Notes: generated by a model from the letters alone, not told the origin. Positions 55,037 to 63,986 are shown, counted from the stretch's first letter. The stretch is 64,000 nt of DNA from Flavobacteriaceae bacterium MAR_2009_75 (GCA_002813285.1 PHTZ01000001.1:2231501-2295500); one strand, 5' to 3'. Translations and numbers: made by a program.

Positions 55037-56263
55037 ATGGGTAAAATCAAAGTTATAGAACTTTTCGCAGGCGTAGGCGGTTTCCGTTTAGGACTTGAAA
55101 AAAAAGGAAAATTTAACGTTGTTTGGAGCAATCAATGGGAGCCTAGTACGAAAACCCAGCATGCATCTATGGTATATGAAGCTCGTTTCGGAGCTGAAAA
55201 CCATTCGAACCATGATATTTCAGAGGTGTCTACTGCAGAAATTCCCGATGCGGATCTGCTCGTTGGAGGTTTCCCGTGTCAAGATTATTCCGTAGCAACG
55301 ACCCTTCAGAATTCAAAAGGCCTCATCGGTAAAAAAGGAGTGCTCTGGTGGAGTATTCACCGTATTCTTTCAGAAAAGAAACAACCCATTAAATATTTGT
55401 TTTTAGAAAACGTCGATCGTCTATTAAAATCACCCTCGGCCCAACGGGGAAGGGATTTTGCTATTATGCTCAAAAGTTTGGATGAGCTAGGATATGCCGT
55501 TGAATGGCGGGTTATAAATGCCGCGGATTACGGAATGCCCCAAAGGCGCAGACGTATTTTTTTCTTAGGCTATCATAAAACTACAGCAAATTTTCAGCAA
55601 ATAAAAAAGATAGACAAAGTGGTTTGGATTAATAGCTTAGGAACGATAGCTCAAGCTTTTCCGGTTGATGATTTACAACAGAAACCTGTAAATTTTAATC
55701 TAAGTGATGATTTGGTAACAATTTCAGACCAGTTCAACAAGGGAGAAAAGTTGTCTCCTTTTCAAAATTCAGGTGTTTTTATCAACGGAAAAGTATATAC
55801 GGTGAAAACGAGTCCGGCCTTCAAGGAAAATGAAACGGTGCTTAAAGATGTTCTTCAAAATGGTGAGGTTTCAGATGATTTCTATATTCCTAAGGAAGAG
55901 TATGCAAAATGGGAGTATTTAAAAGGCGCCAAAAAAGAGGTGCGTACCGCTAAAAGTGGTTTTACCTATAATCATAGCGAGGGCAGCATGGTGTTTCCTG
56001 ATGCCTTGGATAATGCCTCACGAACCATTATTACCGGTGAAGGGGGTAAATCACCTTCACGCTTTAAACATGTGGTACAGACCAAAAGGGGGCTTCGACG
56101 TTTGACTCCCATAGAACTGGAGCGCTTAAATATGTTTCCTGATAACCATACCCGATTAGAGGGTATAAGCGACACCAAAAGAGCCTTCTTTATGGGAAAT
56201 GCTTTGGTTGTTGGGGTTGTAGAAAAAATAAGCGAAGCTTTATACGAAAGAATCAATTCATAA
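55037..56263 (+). CDS. DNA (cytosine-5) methyltransferase, type II
   Basis: 408 residues from the ATG at 55037. All core motifs are in order: I VIELFAGVGGFRLGL (about 6-20), IV GGFPCQDYSVA with catalytic Cys at 81, VI FLENVDRLL, VIII MPQRRRRIFFLG, IX RLTPIELERLNMFPD, X FFMGNALVVGVVEKI. The target-recognition region lies between about 190 and 340. It is followed after four bases by a gene with a nuclease-like core, so the pair reads as a type II restriction-modification system. Recognition site not readable. Confidence 0.94.
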   Translation: MGKIKVIELFAGVGGFRLGLEKKGKFNVVWSNQWEPSTKTQHASMVYEARFGAENHSNHDISEVSTAEIPDADLLVGGFPCQDYSVATTLQNSKGLIGKKGVLWWSIHRILSEKKQPIKYLFLENVDRLLKSPSAQRGRDFAIMLKSLDELGYAVEWRVINAADYGMPQRRRRIFFLGYHKTTANFQQIKKIDKVVWINSLGTIAQAFPVDDLQQKPVNFNLSDDLVTISDQFNKGEKLSPFQNSGVFINGKVYTVKTSPAFKENETVLKDVLQNGEVSDDFYIPKEEYAKWEYLKGAKKEVRTAKSGFTYNHSEGSMVFPDALDNASRTIITGEGGKSPSRFKHVVQTKRGLRRLTPIELERLNMFPDNHTRLEGISDTKRAFFMGNALVVGVVEKISEALYERINS

Positions 56264-56267
56264 TGTT

Positions 56268-56870
56268 TTGGAATCTAAAAGCAGTTTTAAAGCGGATTTA
56301 AATAAAGAGAAAAAGCTACACGCCTTACTTGACCATTATTACAATAAACACCTTAAAAATTATAGATTTGAGCGGGTTCACGATTTGAAGAACCAGCTTA
56401 CGGGAGTCGACGTTCTTTTAAAGCATCGGTCAAACGGCATCACTTATAATATCGACGAAAAAGCCCAACTTGATTATATCAATGACGACTTGCCGACTTT
56501 TGCTTTCGAAATCAGTTATCTAAAAAACGAAAAACTTAAAAAAGGATGGCTATTCGATAAAACAAAGAAAACGGATTTTTATGCTTTGGTGACTGCCATA
56601 TATTCCGATGAACCCGGAAGGTTTACGACCTGCAAGATTACTCTTGTCAACAGACATAAACTACTTCAGTTTTTAGAAGGTAGAGCGATCATATCAAACC
56701 GCTTTGAAAACAGAAATTTACCCCATGGTAAAATATCAATCGAAGAGCTAAATGATAAGAGAGAAGGGTACCTTTATTTCTCCAGTTTTAACAAGGCAGA
56801 AAAACCGCTAAATTTAATTCTTAGAATTGATTTTCTTATCGAAAAAGGTATAGCAAAGCGGCTAATTTAA
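56268..56870 (+). CDS. Putative type II restriction endonuclease (PD-(D/E)XK-like)
   Basis: 200 residues from a TTG four bases after the methyltransferase stop. An ATG overlaps that stop codon (TAATG) but is in another frame and meets a stop after 12 codons, so TTG is the only fitting start. The likely active core is LTGVDVLL (Asp48) followed by YNIDEKAQLDY (Asp63, Glu64, Lys65), a D-x14-D-x-K pattern, then a strand FAFEIS. The protein has no family I recognise; its nuclease role rests on this core and on the methyltransferase partner. Confidence 0.72.
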   Translation: MESKSSFKADLNKEKKLHALLDHYYNKHLKNYRFERVHDLKNQLTGVDVLLKHRSNGITYNIDEKAQLDYINDDLPTFAFEISYLKNEKLKKGWLFDKTKKTDFYALVTAIYSDEPGRFTTCKITLVNRHKLLQFLEGRAIISNRFENRNLPHGKISIEELNDKREGYLYFSSFNKAEKPLNLILRIDFLIEKGIAKRLI

Positions 56871-56878
56871 AAACGAAG

Positions 56879-56901
56879 ACCGACCGCACGGTTGGTTTTA
56901 T
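56879..56901 (+). terminator. Terminator of the restriction-modification operon
   Basis: ACCGACCG and CGGTTGGT pair over eight positions (one G-T) with a two-base spacer, then TTTTATTT. Confidence 0.65.
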
Positions 56902-57140
56902 TTAAAAAATTTAAAGTTATACTCAAATACGTGAAGTTTATCTTCACTTCATATCTCTTTAACCTTACTTACTACCTTATAAAACCTTGGTTACCTAGGT
57001 ATTACAAACTAAACAGTCTGTAACCATATTCAACAGATATAACACATTTCTTAAATTTTTGAAATGGGTTTTATTCTTAAACTGTTGTTAATCAAAGTGT
57101 TTAATTTGCATTTTTGCTCGAAAAAGTTATCTTATAAGGT

Positions 57141-57515
57141 ATGGTAAAAATAGAAAAGTCAGAAAATCAGGAATTTTTAGAGAAATCAATCGGTCATTTA
57201 GAGGCGACAGGATTTGAAAACATTAAAGCAGATATGGAAGGGTATGATACACCCAAATCATATGTGCGCAAGGGTAGCGATTCAAAGATAACTCCGGACA
57301 TCGTTGCCATTAAAAATGGTCGCAAGTATTATTTTGAAATCAGTCTAAAATCGGCAAAACCCAGATTGCTCAAATCGAAGTGGTTGTTCTTAGATACGTT
57401 AAGTAGAATGAACTCGAACCGATTTCGTATAATAACTACACGGGGCCATTACAAGTTTACCGACAATATGCTCGAAGATATCAATTTGAGCAACAAAGAG
57501 CCTATCAAGATATAA
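57141..57515 (+). CDS. Small protein with PD-(D/E)XK-like core, unknown role
   Basis: 124 residues, basic. KITPDIVAIKNGRKYYFEISLKSAKP (residues about 49-74) has the outline of a nuclease core, PD53 ... E66-x-S68, with Lys70 near but not in the canonical place, followed by SKWLFLDTLSRM and RGHYKFTDNML. It may be an inactive or divergent nuclease-fold protein. It sits 270 bases behind the restriction-modification operon, separated by a terminator, so it is probably an independent gene. Confidence 0.65.
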   Translation: MVKIEKSENQEFLEKSIGHLEATGFENIKADMEGYDTPKSYVRKGSDSKITPDIVAIKNGRKYYFEISLKSAKPRLLKSKWLFLDTLSRMNSNRFRIITTRGHYKFTDNMLEDINLSNKEPIKI

Positions 57516-57544
57516 CCAGGTACTCTCTAAAGATTTAATATCAT

Positions 57545-57570
57545 AAAAAGGCTGCTTTTGCGGCCTTTAC
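57545..57570. terminator. Bidirectional terminator between convergent genes
   Basis: AAAGGCTGC-TTTT-GCGGCCTTT forms a nine-pair stem; the minus strand continues with a T run, so it best serves the GNAT gene, whose stop codon it touches. Confidence 0.6.
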
Positions 57571-58013
57571 GCATTTCGTATCATAGCTATATGGGGTATA
57601 CCATCTTCAAGATACCCTTCACCTACCTGATTGAAGCCAAAAAAATGATAGAATCTTTCCAGATACAGTTGAGCCGACACCTTTATTTTTGACTCATTAT
57701 AGTAATTTTCAATAGCATCTATTGAAGCCCTGACCAAATCTTTACCATAGCCATATTTACGCTCAGACTTCTTAACCGCTACTCTACCTATTGAGGCCTC
57801 CTCAAAATATTCTCCTGACTTAAAAATACGGGTATAGGCAATTATTTCACCGTTTTTTCTGCCTATCACATGTAGTGCATTTGTGTCTTTACCATCTATA
57901 TCTTGATAAACGCAATCTTGTTCTACCACAAAAATTTCGCTTCTTAGTCTCACTATATCATGATACTCCTTAACATTTAAATCGTAAAAAGGTTTTACTT
58001 CGATATCTATCAT
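57567..58013 (-). CDS. GNAT-family N-acetyltransferase (ElaA-like)
   Basis: 148 residues. LRSEIFVVEQDCVYQDIDGKD near residue 23-43 is the typical ElaA segment, and IGRVAVKKSERKYGYGKDLVRASID near 75-99 is the acetyl-CoA loop (R-x-x-G-x-G/A, here as R-K-Y-G-Y-G). Substrate unknown for the family. It starts one base before the CDF gene ends and the two are co-transcribed on the minus strand. Confidence 0.87.
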   Translation of the reverse strand: MIDIEVKPFYDLNVKEYHDIVRLRSEIFVVEQDCVYQDIDGKDTNALHVIGRKNGEIIAYTRIFKSGEYFEEASIGRVAVKKSERKYGYGKDLVRASIDAIENYYNESKIKVSAQLYLERFYHFFGFNQVGEGYLEDGIPHIAMIRNA

Positions 58014-58014
58014 A

Positions 58015-58929
58015 TCAATCTTGCACTATAATATGTTTACTATCACATTTACCGTATTCCGGTTGAATATTTACGTGATTAATTCCGTATTTGTGGTATA
58101 CTTCCTCCTCAATTTTTTCAAGAACAGCATCGAATTCCGATAGTTTAATGTCTTCATTAAAATCGATGTGGGCCTCTAAATGTACTTCAGCTTCATTAAG
58201 CTGCCATATATGTACGTGATGAACATTCTTAATGGATTCTATTTTAGAGATGGTCTCGACTATTTTTTGTACTTGAATAGTGTTCGGGGTAAACAACATT
58301 AGTACCCGAGTAGAATTTTTGAGTAAATCGTATCCCATATATATCAGATAAATCGCAATAGCCATGGTCAGGAAAGCATCTACCCAATAAACTTGATAAA
58401 ACTTCATTAACAGACCACCGATCAAGACGGCTACTGATGCCATCATATCTGTCAAGAGATGTAAATAGGCCGATTTCATGTTCATATTGCTGTTCGCATC
58501 TTTTTTGAGCAATAGCACACTAAATCCGTTAGCGACAATACCTAATAGTGACAACCAGATGACCAGATCGGACTCTATTTCTTGAGGATTTAAAAAACGT
58601 TCTACGGCCTCTTTAATCAATATTATAGCCACAATGATTAAGGTTGAGGCATTTACGAAGGCAGCTATGATTTCTGCGCGTTTATAACCAAACGTTCTAT
58701 TTGTAGATGCCTCTTTTTTAGAGAGAAGAGTAGCAATATAACTCACCACAAGTGAAAGTACGTCACTAAAATTATGAAGGGCGTCTGATAAAAGAGAAAG
58801 ACTGCCAGAAATTAAACCACCTACCACTTGGCAAACGGTAATGACTATATTAAGTAAAATTGAAATTACTAAATTTCTTCCCCTAAAATGAGAGTGATCA
58901 TGTGTATGATGGTGATTGTGATTACCCAT
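58015..58929 (-). CDS. Cation diffusion facilitator (Zn2+/Cd2+-type efflux transporter)
   Basis: 304 residues from the ATG at 58929. The His-rich start (NHNHHHTHDHSH) and six helices are those of the CzcD/ZitB branch. Helix II has SLSLLSDALHNFSDVLSLVVS with the transport-site His and Asp; helix V has SAYLHLLTDMMASVAV with the other pair. A cytoplasmic ferredoxin-like C-domain (HVHIWQLNEAEVHLEAHID) ends the protein. It exports zinc or similar ions using the proton gradient. Confidence 0.93.
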   Translation of the reverse strand: MGNHNHHHTHDHSHFRGRNLVISILLNIVITVCQVVGGLISGSLSLLSDALHNFSDVLSLVVSYIATLLSKKEASTNRTFGYKRAEIIAAFVNASTLIIVAIILIKEAVERFLNPQEIESDLVIWLSLLGIVANGFSVLLLKKDANSNMNMKSAYLHLLTDMMASVAVLIGGLLMKFYQVYWVDAFLTMAIAIYLIYMGYDLLKNSTRVLMLFTPNTIQVQKIVETISKIESIKNVHHVHIWQLNEAEVHLEAHIDFNEDIKLSEFDAVLEKIEEEVYHKYGINHVNIQPEYGKCDSKHIIVQD

Positions 58930-59032
58930 CTTCAAAAGTAAGCAATATGCATTTTTGCCGCTTATTTATTAACTTAAATGTTCACTAAAATACATATGAA
59001 AAATGAGCGCTTAAAACAAAATATAGCAGCTG

Positions 59033-59464
59033 TCAGGCGCAAGGTATTTTTTCTATTCGGCGCTCGTGTCTACCACCTTCAAATTTCGTTTCAAGAAAAG
59101 TCTTAACCATATCAAGGGCCTGAGGTAACGAAATAAATCGTGCTGGCAAACTTAATATATTAGCATCGTTATGCTCTCTGGCCAATTGAACAATTTCTTT
59201 TGTCCAACACAAGGCACAACGAACCTTTTGATGTTTGTTCGCGGTCATAGAAGCTCCATTACCGCTTCCGCATACGATAATACCCAAATCAACGGTTCCG
59301 GCTTCAACATCTGAAGCTACAGGGTGCACAAAATCTGGATAGTCAACACTATCACTACCATCGGTACCATAGTTTTCTACATCAATATCCATAGATTTTA
59401 GTAAACCAACAATTGCTAGTTTATACTCCGTTCCTGCGTGATCATTACCTATAGCTATTTTCAT
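59033..59464 (-). CDS. rpiB: Ribose 5-phosphate isomerase B
   Basis: 143 residues. GNDHAGTEYK near residue 6 and GIIVCGSGNGASMTANKH near 62-79 (catalytic Cys) with EHNDANILSLPARFI near 113 are the RpiB signatures. It interconverts ribose 5-phosphate and ribulose 5-phosphate. It is the last leftward gene before a 666-base AT-rich gap, on whose other side rnr reads rightward. Confidence 0.94.
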   Translation of the reverse strand: MKIAIGNDHAGTEYKLAIVGLLKSMDIDVENYGTDGSDSVDYPDFVHPVASDVEAGTVDLGIIVCGSGNGASMTANKHQKVRCALCWTKEIVQLAREHNDANILSLPARFISLPQALDMVKTFLETKFEGGRHERRIEKIPCA

Positions 59465-60130
59465 CTTTTCGATATTAAAATTTTAAACCCTTTAATAAAG
59501 TATATTAGCTTTTGATAATTGTAATTCTAATACCCCTATTCACTACCTACAAATGTACGAATACAAGAGCTTCACCACAAGATAGATGTATTTCACAACA
59601 AGAGTTTTTTAATGGTTTAGAGTTATTGTTCATTTGTATGGTAGATAGGGTGGATTAATTGTTAATAACCTCACAACAAAAAATTGATCTTTGATTTTGT
59701 ATTCTTAATTGAATAGCTTCTTACAAAACCTATCTTAAATCAAGCAAAATATTTATTCCATTTTTACAGCCAGCTATTAAATATAAATCAATAGTAATTA
59801 ACAATTAATTTACGTTGAGTTGTTAAATAATTTATGTTGATAGGTGTTATTAACCTGTTCTTATAAAAATTGTAAACCTTTGATTTTGTGCTATAACATA
59901 ACTGTACAAATTGTCAACAACTTTTAGTATCGGTTCGTAGCAAGTTTTGCTCCATATTTTTTTAAGCCTTATCAACAAGCTATCATAAACACCATTTTAA
60001 TTTTAAATTTTAAAAAGAAAAAAATGATATGAATATATATGTTGATAACCTTAACTTAAACTAGATAAATAGATTGAATCAAGCTAATGGATTATAATTC
60101 GTAATTTTCCATTCTATAAGAAATTACTTA
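59465..60130. other. AT-rich gene-free region with DnaA-box-like repeats; candidate replication origin
   Basis: No gene in 666 bases, the longest such gap here, flanked by outward-facing genes (rpiB leftward, rnr rightward). The 9-mer TTATCAACA, one base off the DnaA box TTATCCACA, occurs at 59969-59977 and inverted at 60040-60048; one-off variants are at 59660-59668 (inverted, TTATTAACA), 59835-59843 (inverted, CTATCAACA) and 59911-59919 (TTGTCAACA). An A/T-only tract of about 30 bases lies near 59990-60025, between the two exact copies and a plausible unwinding element. Seen: the repeats, composition and gene orientation. Inferred: origin function. Confidence 0.4.
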
Positions 60131-62326
60131 ATGTCGAAAAAGAAGAAGAAAGCTAGAAACCATAGAAAGAACGAGATTACCAAAGGAATCTTCACAATAT
60201 TAGAGAAAGACCCTAATAAAAGTTTTAACTACAAACAAATCGCTGCCCAACTTGGGCTTGATAATACGCAAGACCGTAATCAATTGATTAGAAAATTGGG
60301 CGAATTAAAAGAAAGTAAACGAATTGCTGAAGAAGAACGTGGGCAATATAAAGCTCTGACCGCCGCAACCAAAAAATATCATACCGGTATTGTTGATCTT
60401 ACCGGTCGTGGTAATGCCTATATCATTATCGAAGAATTTGAAGACGATGTATTCGTACCCAATAACAAGCTTAAGAAAGCTTTTCACGGCGATACTGTTG
60501 AAATCTACATTTTTCCTAGAAGGAAGGGAAAAAAACTAGAGGGTGAGATTACTAAAGTAGTAGAACGAAAGAAAACGGAATTTGTAGGTATCGTAGATCA
60601 GCAAAAAACTTTTGCTTTTGTACGCCCTACCGATTTCAGAATGTACACCGACTTTTTTATTCCCAAAGGCAAAGATAATAATGCCAATGATGGCGATAAG
60701 GTAATTGTCAAGTTTGAAGAGTGGCCAGATGATGCCGATTCACCTATTGGCACAATTACCGAAGTTCTTGGTAAACCTGGGGAACATAATACCGAAATAC
60801 ATGCTATTTTGGCAGAATACGGTTTACCTTATGAATTTCCGACAGAGGTACAGCGATTTGCAGATACGCTAGATACTTCAATCAAGGAGGATGAAATAGT
60901 CAAACGAAGAGATATGCGTGAAGTGCTGACCTTCACCATTGATCCCAAAGATGCCAAAGATTTTGATGATGCCCTGTCATTTGAAGTTCTTAAAAACGGA
61001 AATTATGAGATTGGTATTCATATTGCTGATGTTTCACACTATTTACAGCCCGATACGGTGCTTGAAGATGAGGCTTACGAAAGGGCAACATCGGTCTATT
61101 TAGTGGATCGTGTGGTACCCATGCTCCCAGAAGTATTATCGAATAACGCATGTTCATTAAGACCGAACGAAGAAAAGTACACTTTTTCCGCAATTTTTGA
61201 AATTGATAAGAAAGCTTCTATTAAAAATCAATGGTTTGGCCGAACGATAATCAATTCCAATGAGCGTTTTGCCTATGAAGAGGCGCAGCATATTATTGAG
61301 ACCAAAAAAGCGGACATACCTGATGATATTTCCATTCGCGATAAAGCATATACCGTATCTGATGAAATAGTTGAAGCAACTTTAGAAATGGATCGATTGG
61401 CAAAAATTATGCGTGACAAACGTATGCAACAGGGCGCTATATCTTTCGATAAAGTAGAGGTTCGGTTTAAACTTAATGAACAGAGTGAACCGACCGGTGT
61501 TTATTTTAAAGAGTCAAAAGATGCGAATAAACTTATCGAAGAGTTTATGTTGCTGGCCAATCGCAAGGTGGCTGAGTTTATTGGAAAGAGAAAACCGGAA
61601 CCGACCTTTGTTTACAGAGTACATGACGACCCTAATGAAGATAAATTAATGGCGCTTAATAGCATAATTTCTCGTTTCGGGCACAAGATCGACTTTAAAG
61701 ATAAAAAGTCTATCAGTTCGTCTTTAAATCAACTTCTCGAAGATGTGAAGGGAAGAAAAGAACAGAATTTGGTAGATACCCTTACCATACGTAGTATGAG
61801 TAAAGCTATTTATACTACCGAAAATATAGGTCATTATGGTTTGGCTTTTGATTATTATACGCATTTTACATCTCCCATACGCCGGTATCCCGATATAATG
61901 GTGCATCGTTTATTACAGCATTATTTAGATGGGGGCGATTCTGCCAAAAGTGAAGTGTACGAGCAAAAGTGTAAACACTCTTCTGATATGGAATATTTGG
62001 CATCTAGTGCAGAGCGTGATTCGATCAAATACATGCAGATCAAGTTCATGCAAGATCATCAAGACAAAGAATTCGTTGGGGTCATTAGTGGGGTAACCGA
62101 ATGGGGAGTCTACGTAGAGATTATTGAGAACAAATGCGAGGGCATGGTTCGTATCAGTGATATAAAAGGCGATTATTATATCTTTGATGAGAAAGAGTAC
62201 GCCATAGTTGGGGAACGTACCAAAAAAACTTATCAATTGGGCGATGAGGTAGTGGTTATGGTAAAAGATACCGATTTAGTGAAACGCCACCTTGATTTTT
62301 CCTTATTGGGAAAGCACGGTGAATAG
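60131..62326 (+). CDS. rnr: Ribonuclease R
   Basis: 731 residues. A Lys-rich start and winged-helix region (about 1-75), cold-shock/OB domains (80-240), RNB catalytic domain (about 260-600: TIDPKDAKDFDDALSF with the metal Asp residues, HIADVSHYL, and HFTSPIRRYPDIMVHRLLQHYL) and a C-terminal S1 domain (about 645-728: FVGVISGVTEWGVYVEI). A 3'-5' exoribonuclease that degrades structured RNA. It is the first rightward gene of the apparent divergence. Confidence 0.95.
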   Translation: MSKKKKKARNHRKNEITKGIFTILEKDPNKSFNYKQIAAQLGLDNTQDRNQLIRKLGELKESKRIAEEERGQYKALTAATKKYHTGIVDLTGRGNAYIIIEEFEDDVFVPNNKLKKAFHGDTVEIYIFPRRKGKKLEGEITKVVERKKTEFVGIVDQQKTFAFVRPTDFRMYTDFFIPKGKDNNANDGDKVIVKFEEWPDDADSPIGTITEVLGKPGEHNTEIHAILAEYGLPYEFPTEVQRFADTLDTSIKEDEIVKRRDMREVLTFTIDPKDAKDFDDALSFEVLKNGNYEIGIHIADVSHYLQPDTVLEDEAYERATSVYLVDRVVPMLPEVLSNNACSLRPNEEKYTFSAIFEIDKKASIKNQWFGRTIINSNERFAYEEAQHIIETKKADIPDDISIRDKAYTVSDEIVEATLEMDRLAKIMRDKRMQQGAISFDKVEVRFKLNEQSEPTGVYFKESKDANKLIEEFMLLANRKVAEFIGKRKPEPTFVYRVHDDPNEDKLMALNSIISRFGHKIDFKDKKSISSSLNQLLEDVKGRKEQNLVDTLTIRSMSKAIYTTENIGHYGLAFDYYTHFTSPIRRYPDIMVHRLLQHYLDGGDSAKSEVYEQKCKHSSDMEYLASSAERDSIKYMQIKFMQDHQDKEFVGVISGVTEWGVYVEIIENKCEGMVRISDIKGDYYIFDEKEYAIVGERTKKTYQLGDEVVVMVKDTDLVKRHLDFSLLGKHGE

Positions 62327-62383
62327 ATAATTTTTTGGAATAGATTTTGTTTATAGAGTAACAAATCAACCTAAAGAAACATC

Positions 62384-63064
62384 ATGAAACAATTCGTGTT
62401 GCTTGTCGCGGTTTTAATGCAAGCCTGTTTTTTACAGGCTCAGGATACTAAGATAACCCAAGACCTTACTCGGTTCACCGAAGTAAAGGCTTTTGATGGT
62501 ATTTCTGTAAACCTTATCAAATCAGATGAGAACAAAGCTGTAATCACTGGTGAGAATATTCAAAAAGTGGCTATAGTTAATAACAATGGTGTTCTAAAAA
62601 TTAGAATGCAAATCGATAAAATTTTTAGTGGATACCGAACTTTCGTAGAGTTATATTATACCGAAAAGCTAGTAATTATCGACGTAAATGAAGATGCACG
62701 AATCACTTCGGCCAATACTATTACACAAGATGTGCTGGAGTTAAAGGCTCAAGAAGGTGGTGAATTGGTTATTAGTGCCGAAGTAGAACAGTTATTGATT
62801 AAAACCGTTACGGGTGGGGTTATCGAAACCACCGGCACTTCTGATTTGCAAGATGTAGCTATAAATACGGGTGGTGTATATGAAGGCAAGCAATTAAAGA
62901 CCAAGTTTTCTACCGTTAATGTAAATGCAGGTTCTAAAGCCGAAATATATGCCTCAGATTATGTAAAGGCTACAGTAAAGGCCGGTGGTGAGGTATTGGT
63001 ATATGGTGACCCTGCAAAAATGGATGAAAAGACGGTTTTCGGTGGCACGGTAACCCGAATGTAG
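62384..63064 (+). CDS. GIN-domain (DUF2807) exported protein
   Basis: 226 residues with a signal peptide (MLVAVLMQACFLQA region ending LQAQ). The mature chain follows the head-GIN pattern: FTEVKAFDGISVNLIKSDENKAVITGENI, GVLKIRMQ, KLVIIDVNEDARITS, LELKAQEGGELVISAEVEQL, and repeated short beta-strands with GGV / GSKAEIYASD motifs. Such domains form a beta-helix-like fold on the surface of Bacteroidota; no enzymatic activity is known. Confidence 0.86.
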   Translation: MKQFVLLVAVLMQACFLQAQDTKITQDLTRFTEVKAFDGISVNLIKSDENKAVITGENIQKVAIVNNNGVLKIRMQIDKIFSGYRTFVELYYTEKLVIIDVNEDARITSANTITQDVLELKAQEGGELVISAEVEQLLIKTVTGGVIETTGTSDLQDVAINTGGVYEGKQLKTKFSTVNVNAGSKAEIYASDYVKATVKAGGEVLVYGDPAKMDEKTVFGGTVTRM

Positions 63065-63166
63065 TACACCTTCAGGTATCTTAAACAAATAATCAATCCC
63101 CACTTAAACCATAAAAATTTAAGGGCTAGATGTAAATCTAACACCCAAATTATTAGATAGAAACGA

Positions 63167-63847
63167 ATGATCGAAGATATACAGGCAGCAATTCCTTTAG
63201 GCTTTTTATTAAGTTTCATGATTGGTCCTGTTTTCTTTGTGCTTTTAGAAACTAGTGCAATTAGAGGTTTTAGGGCTGCATTGGTATTTGATTTAGGAGT
63301 AATTATAGCTGATATTATATTTTTGGGTATCGCCTATTTCAGTAGCTTTCAATTACTTGAAAATCTTAGTAACCAACCTGGGCTCTATGTATTTGGCGGT
63401 GTAATTCTTTTAGTCTACGGTATAAGTACCTTTTTTAAAAAGCCCAAAAAACAAAAGCATACCCATATAAAAGCCAGTAAGCGAAGTTACTTAGGTTTAA
63501 TGGTGAAAGGTTTCTTGCTAAACTTCATTAATATAGGTGTTCTCATGTTCTGGCTAGGAGTAATTATTGTAGTGGGCCCGAGTGTTGACAATGATCCTCA
63601 ACGTATGATTACTTTTTTCTCTGGTATGTTGGGAGCATATTTTGCTATGGATATTCTTAAAATATTGCTGGCAAAACAATTAAAGCGAAAATTGACCCTT
63701 GAACGTATTCATTTGGTAAAAAGGGGTTTAGGTGTAGTTTTAATGATCTGTGGAATCATACTTATTATAAAAGGATTTCTACCTAAGGATAAATTCAATA
63801 TCGAGGAAGGTATCGAACGTATCGAACTTGGCTATTTTATAGAGTAG
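63167..63847 (+). CDS. LysE-family translocator
   Basis: 226 residues, six hydrophobic segments. AIPLGFLLSFMIGPVFFVLLETSAIRGFRAALVFDLG near the start is the LysE pattern (G-x-x-x-S-x-x-x-G-P, then RGFRAA). The family exports amino acids or related small compounds. Distinctive features: a short Lys-rich loop after helix 3 and a last helix ending at residue 205. No neighbour suggests the cargo. Confidence 0.86.
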   Translation: MIEDIQAAIPLGFLLSFMIGPVFFVLLETSAIRGFRAALVFDLGVIIADIIFLGIAYFSSFQLLENLSNQPGLYVFGGVILLVYGISTFFKKPKKQKHTHIKASKRSYLGLMVKGFLLNFINIGVLMFWLGVIIVVGPSVDNDPQRMITFFSGMLGAYFAMDILKILLAKQLKRKLTLERIHLVKRGLGVVLMICGIILIIKGFLPKDKFNIEEGIERIELGYFIE

Positions 63848-63878
63848 TTATCAAGTTTAAAGGATATTAGTAAAAAAG

Positions 63879-63914
63879 AAACCTCCAATACATGATTGTA
63901 TTGAAGGTTTTGAT
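63879..63914. terminator. Terminator between the LysE gene and tRNA-Cys
   Basis: Fourteen-base arms (63879-63892 and 63897-63910) pair at 13 positions with a TGAT loop. A-rich and T-rich edges suit both the plus-strand gene and the minus-strand tRNA. Confidence 0.65.
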
Positions 63915-63915
63915 G

Positions 63916-63986
63916 AGGCATCGAGCGGATTCGAACCGCTGTACAAGCTTTTGCAGAGCTGTGCCTAGCCACTCGGCCACGATGCC
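63916..63986 (-). tRNA. tRNA-Cys (GCA)
   Basis: The minus strand folds to a cloverleaf: acceptor GGCATCG pairing CGATGCC, D arm GCC...GGC, anticodon arm AGCT-based with loop CTGCAAA (anticodon GCA), T arm GCGG-TTCGAAT-CCGC, discriminator T. Size of 71 bases is usual for tRNA-Cys. CCA is not encoded. Confidence 0.94.

Noticed and set aside
56263-56301. ATG overlapping the methyltransferase stop as start of the nuclease
   Set aside because: It is out of frame with the nuclease and stops after 12 codons; TTG at 56268 is the only start that yields the protein.
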